Notes: generated by a model from the letters alone, not told the origin. A stretch of DNA of 7,732 nucleotides from Desulfobacterales bacterium (GCA_022013615.1 JAKLQB010000617.1:1-7732), one strand, 5' to 3'; positions 1 to 6,252 are shown, counted from the first letter of the stretch. Numbers and translations: made by a program.

Positions 1-1368
1 AAGTCAGACATGCAGGGGAAAAATGTTACCAGCATTACCCAGGCCAAATGCATCCTCCGCGCGATAACCGGCAACCTTGACGTAATCGGAGGCGACATGC
101 TTGCAGGACCCTGTGAAAAGGCCAATTACGGCCCTGCCCTTGAGCACATGGACATGCTGCCCCCGGAACAGAGAAAAAAGCAACTCGGTGCGAACAGGCA
201 CAAGCTCTGGGGCTATCCGGGATATGAATTGATTCATCAGGTTGCAAAACCTTACTGGTACGGAAAGGGGCTCACTTCCGGTTTCCTCCCCGCTTGCCAT
301 GAGCCGGACATATGGACGGCCATACTTGAAGGCAGGCCATACCCGGTCAAGGGATTGATTTGCGGCGCCTGTAATCCACTGGTCGCTTATCCCAACACCA
401 AAAGGATCTACAAGGCATTGAAAAGCTCAAACCTCGAACTTTTCGTGACCGCTGAGCAGTGGCTGACGCCCACGGCAATGCTTGCCGACTATGTATTCCC
501 CATTACCAATTGGCTGGAACACCCCCAGATGTGCACGCAGACCTTCCAGGGGCACGGCAATATCGCTTCTATTGGGGAAAGGGTGGTTGAGCCCTTATAT
601 GAGCGCAGGACCGATTATGAATTCTATCAAGGACTGGGATTGAGATTGGGGCAGGGGGATTACTGGCGTGAGGCGCTCGAAAAAGAATGGGACTGGTGTT
701 TGGAACCTTTACTCAATGAACTTAACATGGAATCGGCACAGGAATTTGCAAAGAATCAACGCTGGTGGATACCTCCGGTCGTGGAAAAGAGATACGAGAC
801 AATCGACCCGGAAACAGGAAAACCAAAGGGATTCGCCACGCCAACCGGGAAGGTTGAGCTTTATTCCACTATACTCGAACAATTGGGATACGATCCACTG
901 CCCCGCTATGAAGAGCCTCCGGAAACACCCGTGAGCCAGCCGGAACTGGCCAAGAAGTACCCGTTTATTCTTATAACCGGCTCCCGATTTCGACCTATGC
1001 ACCACTCAGAGCACAGACAGATACGCTCGCTTCGCAGGCTTTATCCCTACCCGACCGTTGAAATCAATCCGGATACGGCCCGGAGGCTGGGCATTGGTGA
1101 AGGAGACTGGGTTGTCATAGAAACCCCGAGGGGTAAGATTAAACAAAAAGCAAAGCTCACTTCAAGGATTCATCGGAGGGTGATTGAGGCTCAGCATGGG
1201 TGGTGGTTTCCCGAGGAGATTGCTGAAGATCCCGTGCTCTACAGGGTCTTCGAATCGAATGTCAATGTGCTCACATCAGATGATGAGGAGTATTGCGATT
1301 CCCCTACAGGGGCAGTTACTTTTGGCCCCCTGCTGTGCAAGGTTTACCCGCTCAAAAAGTATGCTTAA
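1..1368 (+). CDS. Molybdopterin oxidoreductase, large catalytic subunit (C-terminal part, 5' end outside window)
   Basis: The reading frame is open from the first base and ends in TAA, giving about 455 codons. The ATG at base 10 is an internal Met, not a credible start, because this family is normally 650-900 aa and the N-terminal Fe4S4 and active-site regions are missing here. Counting from that Met, residues 15-35 (CILRAITGNLDVIGGDML) and 148-171 (AEQWLTPTAMLADYVFP, then NWLEHP) are typical of the bis-MGD-binding core. Residues 277-285 (TPTGKVELYS) lead into the C-terminal molybdopterin-dinucleotide-binding domain, about 317-445, with GSRFRPMHHSEHRQ and the stretch LGIGEGDWVVIETPRG. The WW-F-PE segment near 398-401 recalls PhsA/PsrA thiosulfate/polysulfide reductase and acetylene-hydratase-like proteins. 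Substrate cannot be assigned without the N-terminus and its upstream partners. There is no partner gene downstream, so this is the last gene of its operon, convergent with the GTPase operon. Confidence 0.93.
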   Translation, partial: KSDMQGKNVTSITQAKCILRAITGNLDVIGGDMLAGPCEKANYGPALEHMDMLPPEQRKKQLGANRHKLWGYPGYELIHQVAKPYWYGKGLTSGFLPACHEPDIWTAILEGRPYPVKGLICGACNPLVAYPNTKRIYKALKSSNLELFVTAEQWLTPTAMLADYVFPITNWLEHPQMCTQTFQGHGNIASIGERVVEPLYERRTDYEFYQGLGLRLGQGDYWREALEKEWDWCLEPLLNELNMESAQEFAKNQRWWIPPVVEKRYETIDPETGKPKGFATPTGKVELYSTILEQLGYDPLPRYEEPPETPVSQPELAKKYPFILITGSRFRPMHHSEHRQIRSLRRLYPYPTVEINPDTARRLGIGEGDWVVIETPRGKIKQKAKLTSRIHRRVIEAQHGWWFPEEIAEDPVLYRVFESNVNVLTSDDEEYCDSPTGAVTFGPLLCKVYPLKKYA

Positions 1369-1402
1369 TATGCACGTACAGAAAAACATTTTGGGGCTCT
1401 GC

Positions 1403-1528
1403 TCATAACGCGATCACTTTGCCGTCTTCTGCATACTCAACATCAAGGCTGTCAAGCCGGCCAAGCATGTCTTTGCTCATATGCGTGAGGACGATCCGCT
1501 TACAACCAAGTTCTTTCCGCCGGTCTTA
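1403..1528 (-). pseudogene. Remnant of the C-terminus of an MBL-fold (metallo-beta-lactamase superfamily) hydrolase
   Basis: Reading the minus strand from an in-frame stop at 1526-1528 to the TGA at 1403-1405 gives 40 residues. They include LGCKRIVLTHMSKDML, then RLDSLDVEYAEDGKVIAL. From memory of the family, this matches the end of MBL-fold hydrolases of the cyclic-phosphate phosphodiesterase/PhnP-like type: a final LTHMS motif carrying the last metal-ligand His, then an (E/D)-x-A-x-DG-x-V terminal strand. There is no start codon or ribosome-binding site before it, only an in-frame stop, and no recognisable continuation in the other two minus frames up to 1644. The rest of the gene (about 200 residues expected) is therefore missing, and this looks like a 3' remnant left by a deletion or rearrangement. 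It lies on the same strand as the GTPase genes, about 115 bases past their end. No search could be run. Confidence 0.65.
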
Positions 1529-1550
1529 AGCTGGCTAACGTACGCGGGCT

Positions 1551-1619
1551 AAGCCGCCTCCAAGAAACTGTGAATAGTTAATGGTCTTTTTCCCTACAGG
1601 CACTCTTCTTCAGGCGGCT
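1551..1619. repeat. Imperfect long-loop inverted repeat in the convergent intergenic region
   Basis: AGCCGCCT at 1551-1558 is exactly complementary to AGGCGGCT at 1612-1619. The match continues inward with CCAAGAA against TTCTTC, with one base unpaired, so the arms are about 14-15 nt around a loop of about 40 nt. It sits between the convergent molybdoenzyme and GTPase genes. Neither strand shows a T-run straight after the stem, so it is not a standard intrinsic terminator. A decayed mobile-element end or a bidirectional RNA-stabilising hairpin are both possible. Confidence 0.35.
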
Positions 1620-1644
1620 CTTTGATTGATCAAGACGGAATAAG

Positions 1645-3378
1645 TCACTGATGTTTGTTGTCCTGTTTGAGGGCTGAAATAGCTGAAATCTGGGATTGGA
1701 TGTCCCCTTTGAAATGGTTCAAATCTTGGATAATGGCGTCGAGCTGTATTTCCCAGACTTTTCCCAGGTTAGCTTTGAGGGAATCAATGATTTTCTGTGT
1801 TGATCGTTTCAGGAGTCCCCTGTATCGGCGATAAAACCGTAATCCAAGGAAAAGGTTGAGCAGGGCGTAGCTTACCAGGGCGGCAAGCCCTTTTGTGCTG
1901 AAAAGGGTGTGAATACCGGATAGAAAAAGTTGTATGATGTTAGTCCCTCCAGGCGCGTTCAAGACGTCTCGCCAGGCTGTCTCGCCTCCTATGGCCAGCA
2001 GGAAAAAAGCCAGAAGCAACAGGTATGAAATGAACTGCCAAATCCTGAATCCCAAATAAGAGGGCAGGGCAGGAGCAGCCAAGCGCAATTCAACCACGTG
2101 GAAAAAGCGTTCTCCCAGTTCCTCGAATACTTTCGGAACGTCCAGAATCTCCCGGAGCCGCTCCTGAAAGGAGGAAGGCAGGTTCTGGCGAAGTATACGT
2201 TGATTGATCCGGTTCTCAAGCCATTCCAACCGCCTTTGAAAGGAAATCTTGATTGCCTCCGGAGGTGTAAAATAAGAAGGATCAGACGGTGTGGTATTTT
2301 GTTCTGTGGTCCGTTTTTTCCATTCCTGAAAGAGTAGAGCAAGAGCGTAGCCAGGGCCCACAAGGACGGAGGGGTCGCGTTGAAGGGACAAAACATCCTG
2401 CTTGATATATTTCCCCAGCCACAGGTCTATGGCTCCCTGACCCGCTTTTATCCATTGGGAGCGCTGTTCTTCAACATCTTTTATTGAGTTCTCAAGAATT
2501 CGATCAAAAACCTCCAGATTCAGCACTTCCTTTTTAAAAGCGCTGATAAGGTTTTGGACTTCAACATCCAAATTACCTGCCTTGATTGCAGTTATCTGTT
2601 TGATGTCCCGCTGCTGGAAAATTTCGTGCCTGAAAGCCGTAAGCTGATTCCACGGAGGGAGTTGATCGGAATCCAGGGCCCCTTGAGCAGAAATGGCAAA
2701 GAGAAGTGGTTCTCGAATACCATTTCCTTTAATATGTTCTTGAAACCGGGTCGTCACACGCGCAAGTCGCTCATAGCCGTTTTCAAGGTTTTCGCCCTGA
2801 AAGAGAAGGTCTGCCTTGTTCAGTACAAAATAAAAATTCTGGCTTGCCTTAGGAACCATCCGGAGAAATTGATAAAAGCGCCCGTCCGCGTATTTTTCCG
2901 GGGATGTGACCCAGATCAAAACGTCGAGGTGTTCTAAAAAGTTGAGGACATATTCGCGATGTTCTCCCATCAGACTGTCAAAATCAGGCAGGTCGCAGAG
3001 GAGGATCTGTTTGATATCCTCGGCTTCGTGTGTGATTTCTCGCAAGGGAAGGTCGGTGGAAACAAGTGGGGATGGCGGGCTTGCCCCCACGTGCCTGTAA
3101 ACAAGTGCCTGTTCAGTGTGGGGGCGACGATGGCTGGCCGAGGCAATCTTAGCACCTGCGAGGGCATTCATTAGGGTCGATTTCCCCACTCCGGTTCCGC
3201 CGAGGAGTCCGATTGTTAGGTAGCTGCTTTGTATGGAAGAAAGTTTTTCTAAAAGCTTCCCTGCTTCCTCACGGAGAGACTGGGTTTCTTCACCGGTTAG
3301 TGAAAAAAAGGCCCGTTGCTCCAAGGCACCCACGATTTGATCAAGCTCCTTTTGCAATGATCGAACTAAATGCTTCAT
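1645..3378 (-). CDS. Predicted membrane-associated GTPase (dynamin-like/HSR1-type), second gene of a pair
   Basis: 577 aa. A short N-terminal helical region (1-50) precedes a GTPase domain. G1/P-loop is GGTGVGKST (60-68); a probable switch I with conserved Thr is RRPHT (84-88); the G3 position reads DLPDFDS (129-135) instead of DxxG; G4 is a canonical NKAD (187-190); a G5-like SAQ lies at about 230-232. A long, charged, probably helical region follows (about 260-435). Two hydrophobic segments at about 444-463 and 496-514 are separated by a loop, and a helical tail follows. G domain, then helical stalk, then hydrophobic tip, then helix is the general plan of bacterial dynamin-like proteins, so membrane binding or remodelling is inferred. 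The ATG at 3376-3378 overlaps the TGA of the upstream GTPase (ATGA), and GAGG lies 9 nt upstream at 3388-3391, which supports this start and translational coupling. Cellular role unknown. Confidence 0.9.
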   Translation of the reverse strand: MKHLVRSLQKELDQIVGALEQRAFFSLTGEETQSLREEAGKLLEKLSSIQSSYLTIGLLGGTGVGKSTLMNALAGAKIASASHRRPHTEQALVYRHVGASPPSPLVSTDLPLREITHEAEDIKQILLCDLPDFDSLMGEHREYVLNFLEHLDVLIWVTSPEKYADGRFYQFLRMVPKASQNFYFVLNKADLLFQGENLENGYERLARVTTRFQEHIKGNGIREPLLFAISAQGALDSDQLPPWNQLTAFRHEIFQQRDIKQITAIKAGNLDVEVQNLISAFKKEVLNLEVFDRILENSIKDVEEQRSQWIKAGQGAIDLWLGKYIKQDVLSLQRDPSVLVGPGYALALLFQEWKKRTTEQNTTPSDPSYFTPPEAIKISFQRRLEWLENRINQRILRQNLPSSFQERLREILDVPKVFEELGERFFHVVELRLAAPALPSYLGFRIWQFISYLLLLAFFLLAIGGETAWRDVLNAPGGTNIIQLFLSGIHTLFSTKGLAALVSYALLNLFLGLRFYRRYRGLLKRSTQKIIDSLKANLGKVWEIQLDAIIQDLNHFKGDIQSQISAISALKQDNKHQ

Positions 3379-5129
3379 TTAAGTAAACCTCGCAGCGCTT
3401 CCAGGTCATCCAGAGGTGTTATCTGGGCCTTGATACAATGTTCATAGCGGTCACGTTGTTGACGCACCACGGAAACAAGCCCTTCTTGATAGCGCTTAGC
3501 CAATTCCTTCGCCACCTTTTTAATTTCATGATATGCGAAGAGTTCCACAGCTCCCTTGGTTACAAAAGGAGCAATGGCTGCATCCAGGACAGCATCCAGG
3601 ACTGTGAACCCTCCGCCTACCACGGTCTCAAAAGACAGAATAAGAATTCCCCAGAGGATCGACGTTGAGTAAATACCCCATTCTTTAGTTTTAGGGATGC
3701 CCTGGGAAAGCTTATCGAATGTCCCTTCAAGCCAGGCCGCCATTTGATCCTGTTCTTCCCAGGCACGTCGCTTTATTTCTTTATCGTTCATCAACACATC
3801 AGGTTCCCGCAGTTTTACGAAGAGACGTGTAGTTTCGTCTGAGGGCGACAATTTTTCAAGGACCAAGCGATTGAATTTCAAGATGGACATCTGGACGGGT
3901 GTAAGATCGATCCTCTCGCGGACTTTTAAAAGTCCCTGTTTTTGGAGTTCCAGATCCCCTTTACTGCGGAATCCAAGGAGTCTGAATGGAGTTAAAAGGA
4001 GTTCTTTAACAAATCTACGGGGTTTTGCAAGAACATCGTATTTTGTGAAGAGTTTTCTGATTTCTGTCTGGAGATATCCCCGGCTTTCCGCTGTAAAACG
4101 TTCTTTTTGCTCCTTAATGAGTTCCTGAGAAACCTTTTGATACAAGGCATCGAGCTGATCTAACCATTGTTGTGCGGCCAGTTCCTCCTTTTCCATAAGT
4201 TCTATCACCCTGCTAACCTGTAATCTCAGGTCCGCGCCACGCCTTAAATGCTGTTTTTCCTGGAATTCGCCAATCTTTTCTGCAGAAAATTCACCGGAAA
4301 GATGGTTGACGAAATCACGGAATGCGGCGTGTTCAGATATCCATTGAAAGGGGTTAGAAGGAGCAAAGGGAATGTGCCACATTAGCTGCTTTCTGAGCGA
4401 AATTCCCTGGCTCTCAAGTGTGCTTGTTACTTCTTCAATAGCAAACTCGTCCTGAGCCTTATTGAGGATGAAAAAATAAGGTTTTTTTTCCTGACTTATC
4501 CTTCGAAGCAGTTGAAAAGGTATCTCGTCTGCGTATTTTTCCTGGCTTGTTACAAAGATGGCGGCATCTGAGAGAAGATAAAGATCCTGGGCAATCTGCC
4601 GGTTCACTGCCTCGACGCTGTCCAGGTCCGGGGTATCAACCACAACAAGGTGCGCCCATTCCTTTCGATCGTGTTGTAAGATTAGAAGATGACCGGGCTG
4701 ACCGCTAGCGGCCTCGGAGATAAAGTCCTCAGAAGGCTGGCGTTCTATTTGAATGGAGCTAAAGGGGAATCCGTTTTCGATAGGGCAGTCCCTGTGGGCG
4801 AATACAATTGGACCGCAGGTCTTTGGTCTTTCTACCCCTGTTTCACTCAGAGGCATTCCACAAAAGGCGTTGAACAGTGTTGATTTGCCCGTTCCCGTAC
4901 CTCCAACAAAGACTAACCACAGATAAGGCATCGATTGCTTATAAGAGAATATGGCAAGTCTTTTTGGAAGCTCTTCTGCAAGCCTGTATATTTCGCCTGC
5001 TCCAGGGGTGATCCCTGGGCATTTTATTTTATTACTCAGAGGCCATTCGCTTCTTAGAGATTCTCTGTTCGTCACTTCGGTTTTCGCAGTTGAATTCATT
5101 GAGGAGTCCATATCCGGCCAGAGGTTCAT
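3375..5129 (-). CDS. Predicted membrane-associated GTPase (dynamin-like/HSR1-type), first gene of a pair
   Basis: 584 aa and paralogous to the following gene. G1 is GGTGTGKST (76-84); switch I candidate RPKT (101-104); G3 position DTPDLDS (165-171). TSQEKYAD (194-201) matches TSPEKYAD of the partner, evidence of common origin. The G4 site reads NKAQD (223-227), so the nucleotide-specificity Asp is replaced by Gln or displaced by one residue. A long helical region (about 285-480) follows, then a Gly-rich hydrophobic stretch at about 486-525 with two-segment or re-entrant character, then a basic helical tail. The ATG at 5127-5129 is preceded by GGGAG at 5140-5144 with a 10-nt spacer; later Met codons (7, 11) have no comparable site. 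A good promoter lies at 5193-5221. Likely partner of the downstream GTPase in a heteromeric membrane machine, by analogy with bacterial dynamin pairs. Function not recognised. Confidence 0.9.
   Translation of the reverse strand: MNLWPDMDSSMNSTAKTEVTNRESLRSEWPLSNKIKCPGITPGAGEIYRLAEELPKRLAIFSYKQSMPYLWLVFVGGTGTGKSTLFNAFCGMPLSETGVERPKTCGPIVFAHRDCPIENGFPFSSIQIERQPSEDFISEAASGQPGHLLILQHDRKEWAHLVVVDTPDLDSVEAVNRQIAQDLYLLSDAAIFVTSQEKYADEIPFQLLRRISQEKKPYFFILNKAQDEFAIEEVTSTLESQGISLRKQLMWHIPFAPSNPFQWISEHAAFRDFVNHLSGEFSAEKIGEFQEKQHLRRGADLRLQVSRVIELMEKEELAAQQWLDQLDALYQKVSQELIKEQKERFTAESRGYLQTEIRKLFTKYDVLAKPRRFVKELLLTPFRLLGFRSKGDLELQKQGLLKVRERIDLTPVQMSILKFNRLVLEKLSPSDETTRLFVKLREPDVLMNDKEIKRRAWEEQDQMAAWLEGTFDKLSQGIPKTKEWGIYSTSILWGILILSFETVVGGGFTVLDAVLDAAIAPFVTKGAVELFAYHEIKKVAKELAKRYQEGLVSVVRQQRDRYEHCIKAQITPLDDLEALRGLLK
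3580..3602 (-). repeat. In-frame 12-bp tandem duplication inside the first GTPase gene
   Basis: GCATCCAGGAC occurs at 3580-3590 and again at 3592-3602, a 12-bp period. On the coding strand it encodes VLDA twice (residues 510-517), within the Gly/Ala-rich hydrophobic region. Length change by 12 bp would keep the frame. It may be a simple replication-slippage duplication. Confidence 0.7.
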
Positions 5130-5192
5130 TATTGCTTTGCTCCCATACCCTTTGATGCTGGAAATAAAGGACAGGCGCGAAAATTTTCAATC

Positions 5193-5221
5193 ATATTAGT
5201 AAATTCTCAACTCATTGGCAA
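5193..5221 (-). promoter_or_regulatory. Sigma70-like promoter for the GTPase operon
   Basis: On the minus strand a -35 TTGCCA (5216-5221) is followed by a 17-nt spacer and a -10 TAATAT (5193-5198). Each hexamer matches consensus at 4-5 of 6 positions and the spacing is ideal. It lies 64 bases before the ATG of the first GTPase gene, leaving a leader of about 55 nt. Read from sequence only, with no transcript evidence. Confidence 0.55.
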
Positions 5222-5229
5222 GAAAAGTG

Positions 5230-5256
5230 AATCAAGGGGCACAAAGAATCTTGATT
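5230..5256. promoter_or_regulatory. Candidate operator: inverted repeat between divergent promoters
   Basis: AATCAAG (5230-5236) and CTTGATT (5250-5256) are perfect 7-bp inverted arms, with centres 20 bp apart (about two helical turns). They fall between the two -35 boxes of the divergent promoters (5221 and 5261). A second, overlapping, imperfect palindrome pairs CAAGGGGCA (5233-5241) with TGCCCTTG (5255-5262). The geometry would suit a dimeric regulator controlling both directions. No regulator is encoded in the window and the match to any known site is not recognised. Confidence 0.35.
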
Positions 5257-5260
5257 GCCC

Positions 5261-5289
5261 TTGGCAAAAGTGATGTGGTAAGATAAAAT
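5261..5289 (+). promoter_or_regulatory. Sigma70-like promoter for the first slp-family gene
   Basis: TTGGCA (5261-5266), a 17-nt spacer and TAAAAT (5284-5289) form a near-consensus promoter 31 bases before the ATG at 5321. The leader would be about 25 nt and contains the ribosome-binding site GAGGG at 5311-5315. Confidence 0.6.
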
Positions 5290-5320
5290 TTATTACATCA
5301 TTTGCAATGAGAGGGTAAGC

Positions 5321-5821
5321 ATGGCATTTAAACGTGTGGGCAAATTCCTCTGTATCTTTCTCATTACACTTTCCCTTGGCTGCGCAGCGGGAATTTCCCC
5401 CAAGGTGCGCTCCCAGGTGACCTATGCCGGTACTTTTTCGGACGTTCAAAAAGCCCCAGATGAATACATTGGAAAAATCGTTATATTCGGGGGCAAAATC
5501 CTCAATAACCAGGCCTCCCCATCAGCCTCTGAACTTACAGTCCTTCACCTGCGCATTGACAGTCGGGATCGGCCCAAGGACGGCGGCCAGTCCGAGGGCC
5601 GCTACTTAATCCAGTCCGATCAGTTTCTCGATCCGGCCATTTATAAGAAGGAAGCATTGTTGACGGTGGCCGGAAGAATCACCGGGGGTGAAGTGAGGGC
5701 TATCGGCGGATTTGACTACGTCCATCCAAAGTTGAAGGCAATTGAGATTAAACTCTGGCCCGAGGCTGACCGCATTTATCCGAGATTTCATATTGGCATT
5801 GGGGTCGGAAAAACGTTTTAG
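5321..5821 (+). CDS. Slp-family outer-membrane lipoprotein (first copy)
   Basis: 166 aa. The N-terminus has basic residues (K4, R5, K8), a hydrophobic core (about 9-19) and a lipobox-like SLGC ending at C21. Ser at -3 is less usual than Leu, but Gly at -1 and Ala at +2 favour lipidation and outer-membrane sorting. The mature part shows Slp hallmarks: an F-x-D-V-x-x-x-P-D-x-Y-x-G-K start (39-52), FGGKI (56-60), a strand LTVLHLRID, a D-R-P segment near 83-85, GRYLIQSDQFLDPAIYKK (93-110), LTVAGRITG (114-122) and a final IEIKLWP (141-147). Slp proteins are linked in other bacteria to starvation and acid stress; the molecular role is unsettled. The ATG follows GAGGG with a 5-nt spacer, and a promoter sits just upstream. 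It ends soon after LWP and lacks the aromatic tail of the second copy. Divergent from the GTPase operon. Confidence 0.87.
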   Translation: MAFKRVGKFLCIFLITLSLGCAAGISPKVRSQVTYAGTFSDVQKAPDEYIGKIVIFGGKILNNQASPSASELTVLHLRIDSRDRPKDGGQSEGRYLIQSDQFLDPAIYKKEALLTVAGRITGGEVRAIGGFDYVHPKLKAIEIKLWPEADRIYPRFHIGIGVGKTF

Positions 5822-5843
5822 GTAACAATTCAGCTATCTTCAG

Positions 5844-5870
5844 ACAGGATAAACAGGAATGACAGGATAA
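5844..5870 (+). repeat. Left array of three 9-bp repeats (ACAGGATAA type)
   Basis: Three units in exact 9-bp phase: ACAGGATAA (5844-5852), ACAGGAATG (5853-5861), ACAGGATAA (5862-5870). The same type of array occurs in inverted orientation at 6227-6252. Repeats of this flavour are, as I recall, common at the edges of small dispersed insertions in environmental bacterial genomes; that cannot be confirmed here. Confidence 0.75.
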
Positions 5871-5910
5871 TTATACTCATTTTGTTGATCCTTTTGTAAA
5901 GTCCCTTACT

Positions 5911-6015
5911 ATGATTGCGTACCTGTCCATAGGATACTTTGTATTTTACAGGGTTAATAGAGAAGAGCTACAAGTTGCCGTAATGCGTGCATACGGAAAA
6001 GAGAGGATCGCTTAA
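5911..6015 (+). pseudogene. Possible C-terminal fragment of a RelE/ParE-type toxin
   Basis: 34 codons from ATG at 5911 to TAA at 6013-6015. The peptide contains IGYFVFYRVNREELQVAVMR followed by AYGKERIA. An aromatic-V-FYRV strand, a short acidic turn, then V-x-V-M-R and a basic terminal GKER resembles the last two beta strands of ParE/RelE toxins (typically YRVxYRVxxDxVxVLxVxHGxRD). The upstream frame is open back to a TGA at about 5861 without family-like sequence. There is no ribosome-binding site before the ATG and no antitoxin gene nearby, so it would be a dead fragment. The similarity is short and made by eye, and a chance match is quite possible. Its last codons overlap the left arm of the folded element. 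Confidence 0.3.
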
Positions 6016-6134
6016 AAGCTCCATGCGGAGCGCTTGATGGGAAGAATAAGCAAACTTATTCTTCTAAATCAAGATCTCCACATTGGTTCCGATAAATCGT
6101 TATCGGAATCGCTCTATGCGGTGCTTTTAAGCGA
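6008..6134 (+). ncRNA. Closed multi-hairpin element of 127 bp (REPIN-like or structured RNA)
   Basis: TCGCTTAAAAGC (6008-6019) pairs perfectly over 12 bp with GCTTTTAAGCGA (6123-6134) and encloses further stems. Stem 1 is GCTCC/GGAGC (6018-6022 with 6027-6031, loop ATGC). Stem 2 is CTTGAT/ATCAAG (6033-6038 with 6068-6073), continued after a small internal loop by the perfect 10-bp GAAGAATAAG/CTTATTCTTC (6041-6050 with 6055-6064, loop CAAA). Stem 3 is the perfect 9-bp TTCCGATAA/TTATCGGAA (6087-6095 with 6100-6108, loop ATCG), which gains three more pairs on the plus strand through G-U. The first hairpin recurs at 6111-6124 with 12 of 14 bases the same. As inverted halves, 6008-6032 and 6110-6134 agree at 19 of 25 positions, like the two inverted REP units of a REPIN. 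G-U pairs favour a plus-strand RNA. No reverse transcriptase or RAYT transposase is in the window. Identity unknown. Confidence 0.55.
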
Positions 6135-6210
6135 CCATCAGAGTTTAAGTCCGCAAAATCGTGAGAACCTGCGTGAGATTGATGCCTCCTTCATGTTGAG
6201 AAAGAAGGTT

Positions 6211-6239
6211 TTGATTAGCAGGATTGATATCACGTTAAT
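6211..6239 (+). promoter_or_regulatory. Possible promoter for the second slp-family gene
   Basis: TTGATT (6211-6216), a 17-nt spacer and GTTAAT (6234-6239), each matching consensus at 4 of 6, lie 61 bases before the ATG at 6301. If real, it lies at the right end of the inserted element, so the insertion would supply the promoter of the downstream gene. Weak evidence. Confidence 0.25.
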
Positions 6240-6252
6240 CCCGTAATCCTGT
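6227..6252 (-). repeat. Right array of three 9-bp repeats, inverted relative to the left array
   Basis: Read on the minus strand from 6252: ACAGGATT (6252-6245, one base short), ACGGGATTA (6244-6236), ACGTGATAT (6235-6227). The outermost unit extends to GACAGGAT at 6253-6246, identical to GACAGGAT at 5843-5850 on the plus strand. The two arrays thus form degenerate terminal inverted repeats of about 27 bp bounding 5843-6253. A further CAGGATT on the plus strand at 6219-6225 could pair with AATCCTG at 6245-6251. Confidence 0.65.

Noticed and set aside
668..934. Other long open frames within the molybdoenzyme, GTPase, slp and lipB genes
   Set aside because: They lie in other frames or on the opposite strand of well-supported genes, have unnatural composition and no family motifs.
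5844..5870. CRISPR repeat array
   Set aside because: The repeated unit is only 9 bp with no unique spacers between copies, and no cas genes are present.
6008..6134. Integron attC site
   Set aside because: The closing arms lack the RYYYAAC / GTTRRRY core sites, and there are no cassette-like neighbours or an integrase.
6008..6134. Retron msr/msd
   Set aside because: The closing inverted repeat is suggestive, but there is no reverse transcriptase gene nearby and no long msd-type hairpin.
6034..6246. 70-codon plus-strand frame (TTG or ATG start) between the slp genes
   Set aside because: It runs through the perfect hairpins of the folded element and the right repeat array, has no clear ribosome-binding site, and its translation matches no family I recognise. 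Probably a chance frame.
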